The notes beneath the pieces are model-generated. The model made no database searches. It was given only the letters and a program-made list of their open reading frames with translations, and was not told the origin of the DNA. A DNA stretch of 58,329 nt from JAKQDH01 sp029558835 (GTDB lineage: Bacteria > Planctomycetota > Phycisphaerae > UBA1845): contig DAOQSN010000034.1 in NCBI GenBank assembly GCA_035356615.1, positions 1 to 58,329 on the forward strand, read 5' to 3'. Positions 33,948-43,965 of the stretch are shown in pieces. Position 1 is the first letter of the stretch, and each line of letters opens with the position of its first letter. The translations under genes were made by a program, and so were the position numbers.

Positions 33948-34261
33948 CGGACGACCCGGTTGGCGGTCACCTCCCCAATACCCGCGACCTTGGTCAAATC
34001 CTGGGGGCAGGTGAAGGCCGGCGGGGGCGGAGCGGAGAAGACCAGCGAAACCTGGGCCGTGCGGTAGTCCACAATAGCGTGCGCCCGCCCCGGTCCGAGC
34101 CCGGGGAGGGCAGCCAGTTCCCACCAGGGGGCGACGTTGGGGTCGATGGTCGAACGGGCGGGAACGAGAAGCGGCGGGGGAACATCGGAGTGCCACGCGG
34201 TCGGCACGCTCGGCAGCGTCGCGAGCAACAGCAGCCCGATAAGGACGCACTGGGTGTGCAT
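33887..34261 (-). CDS. ComEA-like helix-hairpin-helix secreted protein
   Basis: This 124-residue protein starts with a short hydrophobic signal (VLIGLLLLATLPSVPTAW). Its two helix-hairpin-helix motifs are LAALPGLGPGRAHAIVDYR and LTKVAGIGEVTANRVVRYL. This is the ComEA layout of a DNA-binding protein for uptake in the periplasm. Its 3' end overlaps the sigma gene's 3' end by 61 bp. With comF elsewhere it hints at a remaining DNA-uptake system, but no ComEC is visible. No ribosome site was found before the ATG. Confidence 0.75.
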   Translation of the reverse strand: MHTQCVLIGLLLLATLPSVPTAWHSDVPPPLLVPARSTIDPNVAPWWELAALPGLGPGRAHAIVDYRTAQVSLVFSAPPPPAFTCPQDLTKVAGIGEVTANRVVRYLHFPSDGAPATPADPPAE

Positions 34262-34310
34262 GACGTGTCACCGGCGCGGCAATCGTCGCCACGAGAGGGA
34301 ACGGCCCCGC

Positions 34311-35843
34311 TCACGCGGGGGAACTGGTTTCCTCCGCGGGACGGCGGGGACGCGTGCGCAGTTCGGTGCGGGTGCGCAAGAAGGCCTCGTAGGCGCGCTT
34401 GGGCGCCAGGTCCGCGCGCAGCAGGCCGCCGTTGGGCATCCGGCCACGATCGGCATCACTGAGGGCCTGCCAGGACACGCCCTCCACAAACGGTTTGGAC
34501 AGGGCGATTTCGAGGAAACGCTGCACCCATTCCGCCTGAACCTCCTCGTTCCAGGGGACGTGCCAGACGCCGCCGGCGGCGCGCCCGGTGCCACCGGCGC
34601 CCGTTGCCTCCGCGGCTCCCACGCTGCCGGACGGCACTTGGACGGCCGTGATGTAGAGCGGTTTGCCGAGCTTGGCAAACTGGTCGAGCATCGTGGAGAC
34701 CTGGAACATGTCGCGTACAAACATGCCGTCCACGCCGGGTCCGAAGAAGAACTGGAGGCCGAAGGCGTCGAAATTGACGCCGCTCTGCACGACCATGTCG
34801 GCATACAGCAGCGGCGGGATGGTGCGCGGGTTGCGGGCGTAGTATTCGCCCCAGGGAGCGATCAGATCAACGATGGCGGTGCACTGGGGGGCCGCCTTCT
34901 TGGCGAGGGCGGCGGCCATCCGCGTCAGCTCCATGAGCTGCTCGAAGTTGAACGTGAAGCAGTTGTCCGCGTGGATGCCGCTGATGACGTCCCACATCTG
35001 CACGTGCTGTCCGTAGCGGGCCAGAACACGGCGGGCGTGTTCGAAGGCCAAGTCACGGATGGTGTCGAAATCGTGCTCCCAGATGTAGAGCCAGTCGGGG
35101 ACGTTGGCTTCCTGGAAGGACAGTAGCGAGGCCCCGCGCATCGGTACGCGCTGGCGGGCAAGCAGTTCGACCCAGGTATCAGTGGGCTTCCAGTTGAAGG
35201 ACTGCTCGTTGGGCTCGATGTCGCGCCAGACGATGGGCAGGGTGGCCGTGTCAAACGCGGAACGCAGGCGCTCGACGTACACCTCGTTGGGCTGGCCCAG
35301 CCCGACGCGGCAACCGAAGGTGCGTTTGGCGGTCGCCAGCGTGGGCTTGCGCCGCGCGAAGAGCACGCCGGCGTGGAACCGGCTGAGTTGCTCGCCCGCC
35401 TGAACCGCACAGACCAGGGCCTGCTCCCCAAAACGGGCGGCGGCAGCCGGGTCATCGGCCTGGAGCGCCTGAATGAGGAGGTTCCGGCCCGCGGCCACCT
35501 GTTCGAGGAGCGGGCGAGCCTCGTCGTACTCCAGCAGGCCCCAGTCTTCGATCTTCTGGTGCAGGCGCATCAGCCGGCCACGGGCCAACTCGACCTGCAA
35601 CACGTAGGGTCGTTTGCGTTCGGGCACGCGGACGGTTTCGAGGAGCACCGAGCCGACGCCGTCCACCGGCCAGAGCAGGGCGAGTCCGGCGGGCCCCGGA
35701 GCGCGTTTCTGACAGGTGATGATACCGCCTTTGAAGGCGATGTCGGCGCGCAGCGGCACGTCGTCGGTGCCGATCAGATACGCACCGGCCAAATCCACCT
35801 CGGAGGCCGGTTTGCCGGCGGAGTACACGGCGAAGCAAAGCAT
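34311..35843 (-). CDS. GH10-fold protein lacking both catalytic glutamates
   Basis: This 510-residue protein has an N-terminal domain of about 170 residues of unknown type. A TIM-barrel similar to family 10 xylanases follows. LPIVWRDIEPNEQSFNW and NFDAFGLQFFFGPG match the family. Where GH10 enzymes have WDVVNE (acid/base) this has WDVISG, and where they have TELD (nucleophile) it has TAVQ. So it is expected to bind rather than cleave polysaccharide, or to use a changed mechanism. There is no signal peptide. It is followed on the minus strand by the ComEA-like gene. Confidence 0.75.
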   Translation of the reverse strand: MLCFAVYSAGKPASEVDLAGAYLIGTDDVPLRADIAFKGGIITCQKRAPGPAGLALLWPVDGVGSVLLETVRVPERKRPYVLQVELARGRLMRLHQKIEDWGLLEYDEARPLLEQVAAGRNLLIQALQADDPAAAARFGEQALVCAVQAGEQLSRFHAGVLFARRKPTLATAKRTFGCRVGLGQPNEVYVERLRSAFDTATLPIVWRDIEPNEQSFNWKPTDTWVELLARQRVPMRGASLLSFQEANVPDWLYIWEHDFDTIRDLAFEHARRVLARYGQHVQMWDVISGIHADNCFTFNFEQLMELTRMAAALAKKAAPQCTAIVDLIAPWGEYYARNPRTIPPLLYADMVVQSGVNFDAFGLQFFFGPGVDGMFVRDMFQVSTMLDQFAKLGKPLYITAVQVPSGSVGAAEATGAGGTGRAAGGVWHVPWNEEVQAEWVQRFLEIALSKPFVEGVSWQALSDADRGRMPNGGLLRADLAPKRAYEAFLRTRTELRTRPRRPAEETSSPA

Positions 35844-36411
35844 GGGAGGCCTATCGGGGAAAAACCATTGATGAACCAGTATGATTCCGTAATGCGAACT
35901 CGGCCATCCCTGCTTATCCGTCCTCGCCGGTATCCGTGTCCGTCAACACGTCCGCTCGGCAGACCCGGGCCTATTATGGCAGCAACAGCCCGCGGCGTCG
36001 AGAGCGGCGGAAGAGTTTCCCGGAGGGCCGCGGCCGGCGCCCGCCGTGGGCCGTGGGGGCGGCTGCATCAGCCACCCGCGAGGCAACCCGGCAAATGGGG
36101 GTCACAGCAGCTTCCGGGTGGTTAGTCCTGGTCCCGGCCGGGTAGCCCCGGAGTTGTTTACCGGAACCGAAGCAGCCACCCTCCCAGCGGTGGTTAAGCG
36201 GTGCGGGCTATGGTGGCGTCACGCTTGGCCCTGCAACCGGGTTCGGGCTTCGGTGGTGATGGCGGGCGACCACGTTGGTGCACCAGGGAGCGCCTTCGCC
36301 ACCGCGGCCCTCACCGCTGCCCCTGTCCCGAGGGGGGGTACCTGTTCTGCGTGGGCGCCGTGCCCGCACCCGCCGCAGGCGGGGGGTGGGCAGGGGCTGC
36401 GGCGGCGGCGG

Positions 36412-36447
36412 CATGCTTACCCGCGACCGCAGCCGCGGGTAAGCATG
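36412..36447. repeat. perfect 14-bp palindromic REP
   Basis: CATGCTTACCCGCG (36412-36425) is the exact reverse complement of CGCGGGTAAGCATG (36434-36447), with an 8-base loop. The same family begins the window. Confidence 0.75.
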
Positions 36448-36797
36448 GCACCCAACGCCGAGGGGGCTGAACACGCGTAGGGGAACAGGGGTTCAGCGCC
36501 GCCTGCTGGGGTTGGCGGGGTGGACGATGGTGCGCGATCCAGGCCGAGGGCGGACCGGGCGGGGCGTGAGCACCACGTCGCGGGAAACCACGGGCGGGAC
36601 GTCCGCAGCACGAGGCGAGGGCCCGCGGGCGGGATGCCCGTGCCACGCTGTCCGAAGGACCGGTGTCGCGCGAGTCGCGCGAGCGTGGTCACGGAAAGCG
36701 GGGAGCACGTTTTCGGCCCTGACGCTGCGGAGAAACAAACGTCGATGCCCATAATCCCACGCTCAGGCGCGCCTGGTGGCCGCACGCTAACCTTTGG

Positions 36798-36827
36798 TTG
36801 ACAGACACTTGTCTACGGCGATACGAT
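36798..36827 (+). promoter_or_regulatory. candidate promoter of the M6/PKD gene
   Basis: Perfect TTGACA (36798-36803), 18-base spacer, TACGAT (36822-36827). The 5' leader would be about 270 bases. It contains GAGAC-GCG-GTCTC at 36836-36848. Confidence 0.5.
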
Positions 36828-37105
36828 TGCCGTCGAGACGCGGTCTCGGCCTGCGGTTTATGGCACCGACGGGGGCCTGCGCAGGGGAACGGCAGCGGTG
36901 GGTGGACGCGGGATCGCGACGGCAGTCGCGGGCCTGAGGTGGCGTTCGGCTGCGGGTGTGCGGGGCCGAACGAGAGGTCGTCTACCAAAGCAGCCGACCC
37001 CGCCCGAACCGCAGTTGGGAGAGCGGACGGGCGTGAGGCAGGCGGGGGACCGTCGCCAGCCAACCCTCGTCACCTTTTCGGGGGGTGACGCAGCCAGGGA
37101 GTCAA

Positions 37106-40100
37106 ATGACGATGAGAACGCGACAGGAAGGCACTCGAGCGACATCCTGCATGTTGGTGGCGTTGTTGGCCTGGGTGGCGGTGGGGAGCACCCTGGGGCC
37201 GGTAGCGGAAGGCGCCGAACGACAGTTCCTGGTGATTCTGGCGACCTCGCCCAAGCACTACGCGTACCTGGGGCAGAGCACGGGGGCCCCGCCCGGCGGG
37301 TTCATCAACCCGGTGCTGATCGACCGGCAGTACTTCGACAAGGTGAACGCGTCGATCGGCTCGTTCGCGGAGTACTGGGAGGAGATCAGCTACGGGGACG
37401 TGACGATCACCGGTGCGACGACGGACTGGATCGCGCTGCCGTGGGCGTTCGAGCCGCGGAACAGCACGCACACCGTTCCATTCCACAACCTCAACGGGGG
37501 GGGCTACACGTACGGCGTGCCGGAGGGTTTCAGCAACGTCGTCTCGATGGTGGTCGTCGACTCCAACGGCGATGCGCCGGGGCCGGCGTCGTCGCCGGGA
37601 TTCGCGGCCAGGAGCTCAGGGGGTCAGAACGCCCGCAACCCGGTGTGGACGCCGGGCGAGCGTTTCGTGGACATGGACGGAGACGGGCGGTGGGACGGCT
37701 TCGACGAGTGCACCAACTGGGGGGACTGGAACGGAAACGGCGCGCCGGACAACACGGGCCCGTGGTACGACCTGAACGAAGACAACGTGCCGCTGAACCC
37801 GCAGAACTGCGTGTATCTGCCGGATTCGGACAATGACTACAACCCGGACTGCTGTCCGGACGGACCGGGGAAGCCGGGCTGCGCAGGCTATGACTTCAGC
37901 AGTACACAGGACAACACCAAGGTCTGCCCGGCCACGACGTGGACCAGCAGGTCAGGACAGACGATTTCCGACTGTGACGGCAACCTGCTGGACGACGCCA
38001 CCGAGATTGCCGGCAACGCCGCCCTGGACCGATTGCCGTACGAGGTGAGCGGTACGCAGTGCGTAGCCGGACGGGGAGACGGGATTCTCGATAAGTGCCA
38101 GTACCAGTCCGTCGTTCCGTGCGTAGCGGACGAACCGGATCCCGAGAGCCCGTGCGCGAGCTACCCGATGTGCGTGGCGCTGACGACTCCGCGGACGCCG
38201 CGACCGCGCTGCGAGTACCATGATGCCAACGGGACGGGGACGTTCGACTGCCCGGAGCCGTTCGAGAACTTCCTGCGGCGCTGGGACCCGTGCCTGTTTG
38301 ACCCGGATGCGTCCGTGACGACGAACTGGGTGAAGGTATACGACCCGAACAGCGCGACGGCCGGGAGAAACCCCCCGGCACTGAACACTCGTAACAGCGG
38401 TGCGGGATGCTACCCGGCGTATGACTACTCCTACGACTACGGTGACCCCGTCTATATCCAGGTGCACTATCCGAGCGACCCGACGGTGGTGATGGGGCAG
38501 ACAAGTCTCACGCTGCTCTACGGGGCGCATGATCCGTTGGGGAAGCTGGCTCCCGGAGAGTGCCGGTGCGCGGATGGGACGGCCTGCGATTCCAACGGTG
38601 CTTGTCTCGCCGGTTACTTCATGAAGTACGACTCGCCGGACTACTGGAGTGACGGCGGCTCGACGAAGATGATCGCGGAAGGGATGGTGCTCGCCACGCC
38701 GGAGCCGGGGGCGTTCCCGCCGCACGTGGCCGCCGGGGAACAACCGTGGTTCACGGACGCGTGGGGCCACCGGTACGCACAGGGCGGCACGGCGTCGATT
38801 CCGCCGCTCTGGCCGCAGGGCTGGAACCCGATGGGCAGCCCGCCGCCGGGTTTCCCGCATTCCGGGGCACCGGTTTACAACGCGCCGGCGTTCGTGGAGT
38901 ACTACCCGCAAGCGGGCCCCGCGCCTGACCGACGGTATTTCCAGGCGAATGCCGGGGGTACCAGCGGGCTGGGTTCGGGGTGGTGGGGAACGGGGAATGC
39001 GGGTGTGGTGTTTGATCTCGGGCTGTCGAACCTCATGGACAGGCGGATTCTCCCGGAGGAGCGCAACGGCATCGACGCGCCGATCTTCTTCGACGGGTGG
39101 GTGGAACATGACGACGTTCCGTCGTCCAAGTACCACCTGAAAGGGGACGAGCGGCTGGGCGAGGTAACGTCGCCCTGGAGCGACGCCATCTGGGGGCATG
39201 ACCGGGGGCAGCATAATCCCTCCATTCCCGATCCGACGTTCGGATACGGTGATCAGATCACGGTGGCCGGTGGTCCCTATGCCACGAACACCCACGGGGA
39301 GTTCGGGCGCGACGCGGGCAACGTCGTGATGTTTGAGATGCTGACGTGGCACTGGTACAAGCAGAGCCGCGACGACGGACCGACGTTCGGGTATGCGTGG
39401 GAAGAGGACCACGGGATCTACCATCCGTATGCGGGGCCGGGCGTGTTCATGATGCCCAACGAAAACCTGGGCTTCCTGGATTACAACCTGGACGGTCTGC
39501 TGGACCAGGGCGAAGTGCGGGTCGCCGGTTCGGAGAACTATATCGTCGACCTGAATCCGCTGACGGCGAACGATGGTACCAACTCGCTGTATCCGTGGAA
39601 CCGCCGACGGCTGATGGAGGACTGCATCGCGGTACTGGATGAGGTGATCAGCTTCAATGACTTCCTCGATGGGAACGCCAAGGCCGCCCACGAGTGCAGC
39701 CACGGAGCTCTCTACAAACTGCTCCCCAGGGCACTGGGAGGCGGGGCCGGCTACCCCGAGGGGGTGTGCTCGGCGATCGTGCTGCTGCCGGCGAATGCCT
39801 ATCCGAACTTCCGGGCGGCGTTCGCGGAGCAACCGGTGCAGCAGCCGCCGGAGCCCGGGTTGAACAGCACGACGTATTTCTACCCGATCAACAACGAGGA
39901 CAATGACGACCCGAACAAGGCGTATCCGCTCGGAGCGACCACGCACGTCAACTGGAACATCTTCTTCTCCGACGTAGTAACGTGCCTGGACGTGGAGGGC
40001 AACGGCCTGGGGGGCGTCAGCGTGCCGTCGAGCGACATCTTCCGAGATTCGCTGCGCCTGAAGACGGCGTATGCCGCCCACGATTACCTGCACATCTGGG

Positions 40101-43100
40101 AGGGTTTCCCGGACCTGTACGACTATGACATCTTCCAGTCACCGGGGGTACCGATCAACACACCGATCGGACAATGGGACATCATGGCCGGTCAGGATGA
40201 CGGGCCGGTACCGCTGAACCTGGTGCACTCGATCCCGATTCTCAAAGAGAAGCCGTGCACGGAGTGGATTCACCCGATCGACCTGACGACGGTGCTGACG
40301 CCGGGCGTGAACACGTCGGTGACGCTGCCGCCGTCGGAGCGGGTACGGGACAACAGCTATCTGTTCCTGGAGAACGAGGCGCGGCGTGGGGAGCGGTACT
40401 ACCTGTACTCGGCGGCGGGGAACACCATCACGCCGAACTTCGACCAACCGCTGTTCCCGGGTTTCAGCAACGCGACGCTGCCGCGGGACGGCATGCCGGC
40501 GACCGGGATGTTGATGCTCCACACGGATGTGGACGCCAACCCGGATGCCCTGCCCCGCCAGCAGCGCACGGGAACGCACTTCACGTACCAGATCGTGGAG
40601 GCGGACGGTCTGGGAGAGCTGGCCGCCGGTATTCCCCCGTATGGCAACGCGGGTGACCCGTGGCCGGGCAGCACGTTCAACACCACGTTCGATTTCAATA
40701 CCATCCCGGCGAGCCGGTGGTACACACAGAATGCGTTCACGGGATTGAAGATTCTGAACATCGTGCCGGACGGTGCGGGGTCGATCCTGCTGACCCTGAA
40801 CTGGACGCCGACCAACATACCGAGCTTCTCGTTCGTACAGCCGCCGGGCGGCAGTTCGGTGACGGTGGCCGGGCCGCCCGCGGCGGAGATCTATCAGATC
40901 CGGGCCCAGGCGACGGACCTGTACGGCGGGTCGTGGATCCGTCTGTTCCACACGTCGAGCGAAGGCAACGTCGCCGTCGACGGCGCGGGGGCGAACTTCA
41001 TCAACATCGTCAAGAAGACTAACCCCGGCACGCTGTCGTTGTCGGGCGACTGGAACATCCTGAACATTCCGGACGGACGGTACTTCGTGCTGGCTCAGTT
41101 GGTGCCCGGGCCGGGCGCGAACGGCACGGAAGCGGTGGCGACCACGCCGCGTCCCGGTCGGAACAACGCGGGCAACGGGACGCTGACGGTCGATGCGGTC
41201 AAGAACCCCGTGTATCGTGCCCACGGTGTGCTGGGCGACTTCCGGACGTCCACCATGTTCATCGCCCGCACCGCGAACGGCACCGCGGTAGCACTGAGCG
41301 CGCTGGGGGTGGCCGTGGGCGATCAGCTCTGCGCGAGTGGTTTCGCGGACCGCAAGCCGGTTCTGAGGACGATCACGCAACTGCGTGTTGAGAGCATGCC
41401 GCCGCCCGACGGGAATGTCGAAGTCGCAATCCTGAACCAGCCGATCGCACAGACGACTCCCGCGACGGTGACGAGCTGGCTGGTCACGTCGGCGGACAGC
41501 GCCGCGCGGTTCGAAACCTGGTCGGCGACCTGCCTGAACGCCGCGGGGACGCAGTGGAAGGTGTTCAGTTCGCTGACGCAGCCCGCACCGGCGGAGGGCG
41601 CTCCGAACCAGGACCCGTATCCGCACGCGGTAACGGGGGTGCAGTACACCTCTCTCAATCAGGCGGTGAAGTTCACGATCACGACCGGGTCCACGCCCTT
41701 CACGCTGGGTGACACGTTTGCCTTCACCACGACGGGTATTTCGGACGTAAGCCGGGCGGTGACGATCCGCAACGGGAAGATCTCGGCCGGACCGACCGCC
41801 GTGATCAGCGCTACCCCGCTGACGGGGCAGGCGCCGCTGGCGGTGGACTTCGACGGCCGGCAGTCCTACGACCCGAACGGCACGGCGCTCCAGTATCGCT
41901 GGGACTTCGGCGACGGGAGTGCGACGGTCACGGGCCCCTCGACGACGAGCCACACGTATCAGAGCTTCGGCACGTACACGGCGCGCCTGCGCGTGACCGA
42001 CCCGAACAGCGGTCTGTTCGACGAGGCGTCAGTGGACGTCATCGTCGTCAACAACAGCCCGAATGCGGTGGTCTCCGCGGAGCCGACGAGCGGCCCGCTC
42101 GTGCTGCAGGTGAACTTCAGCGGGTTGCAGTCCAGCGACGTCGAGACGCCGAAAGATCAGCTCATCTTCCAGTGGGATTTCGGCGACGGCAGCACGGCCA
42201 ACGATGCCGGCGTGGCGGGCCTGTCGTTTGCCGCGGTATCGCACTCCTACACGAAGGCCGGCAACTTCACGGCCGCCCTGACGGTCACGGACAGCGGGGG
42301 CAAGAAGGGCACGGCCACCATCACCATCCTCGCGGGCAATACCAACCCGGTGCCCAAGGTGTTCCACACGGGGCTGTCGGGACCGCACCCGTGGCAGGTG
42401 GTGTTCAATGCCCGGCAGTCCTACGACGCCGACGGGGATGCGCTGACGGTCGAGTGGAACTGGGGCGACGGTACGGCCAACGAGACCTACCCGGCCACCA
42501 CGGGCAAGCCCGGGGCGGGCGGCGACGGCTCGGTGCCACACACGTATCAACTGCCCAGCGGCCAGACGCAGGCGACGTTCAAGACGAAGGCGACCGTGCG
42601 TGACAGCCGGGGCGGTACGGCCACGTGGGCGGGCGTGACGGTGACGGTGTACCAGGAGGTAGCGGGCTCGTCGACGCCGACGGCCGTTTTCACGATCCAG
42701 CCGGATCCGCCGATCGTGAACGAGGAGTTCGTCGCCGACGGACACCTGTCCTATGACCGCCCGGCCGGTGACGTGATCACGTCCTACAGTTGGAACTTCG
42801 GGGACGGGAGCGCGGTGGTTACGACGACGAATCCGGTGGTGACGTACACGTACACGAAGGCCGGGACGTACGCGATCTCGCTGACGGTGGCCGACGGCGA
42901 AACGCCGCCCAACACGAATACCGCCCGCCTGACGGTGACGGTGGCGGGCGACGGCGGGACGGAACCGCCGATCCCCGGGGAGAATGGCGCGCCGGCGGCG
43001 CGGGTTCTGGTGGTGCCGACGGCAGGAGTCGCCGGCGAGACGGTGTTCAGCTTCGATGCGTCGGCCTCGACGGATGCGGACGGCGACGACCTCACCTTCG

Positions 43101-43714
43101 AGTGGACGTTCGGTGATGGCACCATCGCCTCCGGGGCCGTGGTGACCCACGTGTTCGAGGAGCCGGGCACCTACACGGTGCGCGTGCGGGTCCGCGACCC
43201 GTACAACGCCTCGGCGGTGGCCAGCCAGGTCATCACGGTTCGCGCGGTGGGCGAGAATAGCCCACCGGTCGCCCACATCGCCACCGGACCGCGCAGTACC
43301 ACGGCCGGGAGCAACCTGACGTTCAACGGCAGCAGCTCGTATGACCCGGACGGCGACTTCCTGTCGTACAAGTGGGAGTTCAAGCTCAACGGAGTGCTGC
43401 TGGCGACGGCGGCGGACAAGGTGGTGACCCAGCCGTTCGCCGCAGCCGGGACGTATACGGTGGAGCTGACGGTCTCCGACCCGTTCGGAGCCACGGACAC
43501 GGCGGGTCCGGAGACGGTGCTTGTCGGTGAGCGACCGGTGACGCCCGGTAACACCAATACCAACGATAACGAGCCCGAGCCCGGTCGCCCGACCGACAGC
43601 GCGGGGCAGCGCCCGACGGGGACGCTCTGCGGTCTGGGCATGATCATGGGTCTGGGTGGATCGCTGCTGGGTCTGTTCGTAATGGCCGCGTCGCGGCGGC
43701 AGTGGAGAGTCTGA
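37106..43714 (+). CDS. giant secreted M6-like metalloprotease/PKD protein with LCG tail
   Basis: This 2202-residue protein has a signal peptide and an M6-like opening (SFAEYWEEISYGDVTITGA). Asp-rich calcium-loop sequence follows (DMDGDGRWDGFDE, DSDNDYNPD). HECSH lies at 862-866. At 992-1015 HDYLHIWEGFPDLYDYD then IGQWDIMAG follows the M6 metal-site pattern, but with Asp in place of the catalytic Glu. Six PKD domains occupy about 1560-2140, recognised by WDFGDGS and repeated SYDP. The end is GTLCGLGMIMG, a hydrophobic stretch, then SRRQWRV. The ATG at 37106 has AGGGAG upstream. It is probably attached to the outside of the cell. Proteolytic activity is uncertain. Confidence 0.82.
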   Translation: MTMRTRQEGTRATSCMLVALLAWVAVGSTLGPVAEGAERQFLVILATSPKHYAYLGQSTGAPPGGFINPVLIDRQYFDKVNASIGSFAEYWEEISYGDVTITGATTDWIALPWAFEPRNSTHTVPFHNLNGGGYTYGVPEGFSNVVSMVVVDSNGDAPGPASSPGFAARSSGGQNARNPVWTPGERFVDMDGDGRWDGFDECTNWGDWNGNGAPDNTGPWYDLNEDNVPLNPQNCVYLPDSDNDYNPDCCPDGPGKPGCAGYDFSSTQDNTKVCPATTWTSRSGQTISDCDGNLLDDATEIAGNAALDRLPYEVSGTQCVAGRGDGILDKCQYQSVVPCVADEPDPESPCASYPMCVALTTPRTPRPRCEYHDANGTGTFDCPEPFENFLRRWDPCLFDPDASVTTNWVKVYDPNSATAGRNPPALNTRNSGAGCYPAYDYSYDYGDPVYIQVHYPSDPTVVMGQTSLTLLYGAHDPLGKLAPGECRCADGTACDSNGACLAGYFMKYDSPDYWSDGGSTKMIAEGMVLATPEPGAFPPHVAAGEQPWFTDAWGHRYAQGGTASIPPLWPQGWNPMGSPPPGFPHSGAPVYNAPAFVEYYPQAGPAPDRRYFQANAGGTSGLGSGWWGTGNAGVVFDLGLSNLMDRRILPEERNGIDAPIFFDGWVEHDDVPSSKYHLKGDERLGEVTSPWSDAIWGHDRGQHNPSIPDPTFGYGDQITVAGGPYATNTHGEFGRDAGNVVMFEMLTWHWYKQSRDDGPTFGYAWEEDHGIYHPYAGPGVFMMPNENLGFLDYNLDGLLDQGEVRVAGSENYIVDLNPLTANDGTNSLYPWNRRRLMEDCIAVLDEVISFNDFLDGNAKAAHECSHGALYKLLPRALGGGAGYPEGVCSAIVLLPANAYPNFRAAFAEQPVQQPPEPGLNSTTYFYPINNEDNDDPNKAYPLGATTHVNWNIFFSDVVTCLDVEGNGLGGVSVPSSDIFRDSLRLKTAYAAHDYLHIWEGFPDLYDYDIFQSPGVPINTPIGQWDIMAGQDDGPVPLNLVHSIPILKEKPCTEWIHPIDLTTVLTPGVNTSVTLPPSERVRDNSYLFLENEARRGERYYLYSAAGNTITPNFDQPLFPGFSNATLPRDGMPATGMLMLHTDVDANPDALPRQQRTGTHFTYQIVEADGLGELAAGIPPYGNAGDPWPGSTFNTTFDFNTIPASRWYTQNAFTGLKILNIVPDGAGSILLTLNWTPTNIPSFSFVQPPGGSSVTVAGPPAAEIYQIRAQATDLYGGSWIRLFHTSSEGNVAVDGAGANFINIVKKTNPGTLSLSGDWNILNIPDGRYFVLAQLVPGPGANGTEAVATTPRPGRNNAGNGTLTVDAVKNPVYRAHGVLGDFRTSTMFIARTANGTAVALSALGVAVGDQLCASGFADRKPVLRTITQLRVESMPPPDGNVEVAILNQPIAQTTPATVTSWLVTSADSAARFETWSATCLNAAGTQWKVFSSLTQPAPAEGAPNQDPYPHAVTGVQYTSLNQAVKFTITTGSTPFTLGDTFAFTTTGISDVSRAVTIRNGKISAGPTAVISATPLTGQAPLAVDFDGRQSYDPNGTALQYRWDFGDGSATVTGPSTTSHTYQSFGTYTARLRVTDPNSGLFDEASVDVIVVNNSPNAVVSAEPTSGPLVLQVNFSGLQSSDVETPKDQLIFQWDFGDGSTANDAGVAGLSFAAVSHSYTKAGNFTAALTVTDSGGKKGTATITILAGNTNPVPKVFHTGLSGPHPWQVVFNARQSYDADGDALTVEWNWGDGTANETYPATTGKPGAGGDGSVPHTYQLPSGQTQATFKTKATVRDSRGGTATWAGVTVTVYQEVAGSSTPTAVFTIQPDPPIVNEEFVADGHLSYDRPAGDVITSYSWNFGDGSAVVTTTNPVVTYTYTKAGTYAISLTVADGETPPNTNTARLTVTVAGDGGTEPPIPGENGAPAARVLVVPTAGVAGETVFSFDASASTDADGDDLTFEWTFGDGTIASGAVVTHVFEEPGTYTVRVRVRDPYNASAVASQVITVRAVGENSPPVAHIATGPRSTTAGSNLTFNGSSSYDPDGDFLSYKWEFKLNGVLLATAADKVVTQPFAAAGTYTVELTVSDPFGATDTAGPETVLVGERPVTPGNTNTNDNEPEPGRPTDSAGQRPTGTLCGLGMIMGLGGSLLGLFVMAASRRQWRV

Positions 43715-43927
43715 CCTACGAGAACCAACCCCTCTCCCCCTTGGGGGAGAGGGATAGGGTGAGGGGGGCGACGGCCCGCGTTGGCCGCCGCCCCCCTCTC
43801 GTTCGGCGTGGGGAACGCCGGGAGCGGAGGGATAGCACGCGGGTGTCTCTGCCGGCCCTCACCCCTGCCCCTCTCCCTAGGGGAGAGGGGTTGGCGGGCC
43901 GTCTCTGCGGGTTAGCCGGCGGATGCC
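43715..43927. repeat. two CCCTCTCCC/GGGAGAGGGG palindromes downstream of the M6/PKD gene
   Basis: Copies lie at 43724-43770 and 43857-43895, the last with CCCTCACCCCTGCCCCTCTC. They could end transcription, but neither is followed by a T-run. Confidence 0.55.
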
Positions 43928-43956
43928 TGTTGCCGCGCGTCGGTGGCGTGTATAAT
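43928..43956 (+). promoter_or_regulatory. promoter with perfect TATAAT, giving a nearly leaderless mRNA
   Basis: TATAAT at 43951-43956 with TGTTGC at 43928-43933 (17-base spacer). The transcription start would be at about 43963, three bases before the ATG at 43966. Confidence 0.55.
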
Positions 43957-43965
43957 CCGGGTGCG

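Larger units (their letters stand above)
35844..37105. other. 1.26-kb gap: repeats and a promoter, no convincing gene
   Basis: The repeats are a CATGCTTACCCGCG/CGCGGGTAAGCATG palindrome (36412-36447) and GGGCGGGATGCCCGTGCCACG near 36622. A promoter for the downstream giant gene is at 36798. The remainder holds no protein-like frame on either strand. Confidence 0.5.

Noticed and set aside
36834..37105. Riboswitch in the long leader of the M6/PKD gene
   Set aside because: No known aptamer core was recognised (looked for c-di-GMP-I and cobalamin features).
37952..43276. Several long minus-strand frames under the M6/PKD gene
   Set aside because: They are Arg/Val-rich shadows; the plus strand has signal peptide, PKD repeats and sorting tail.
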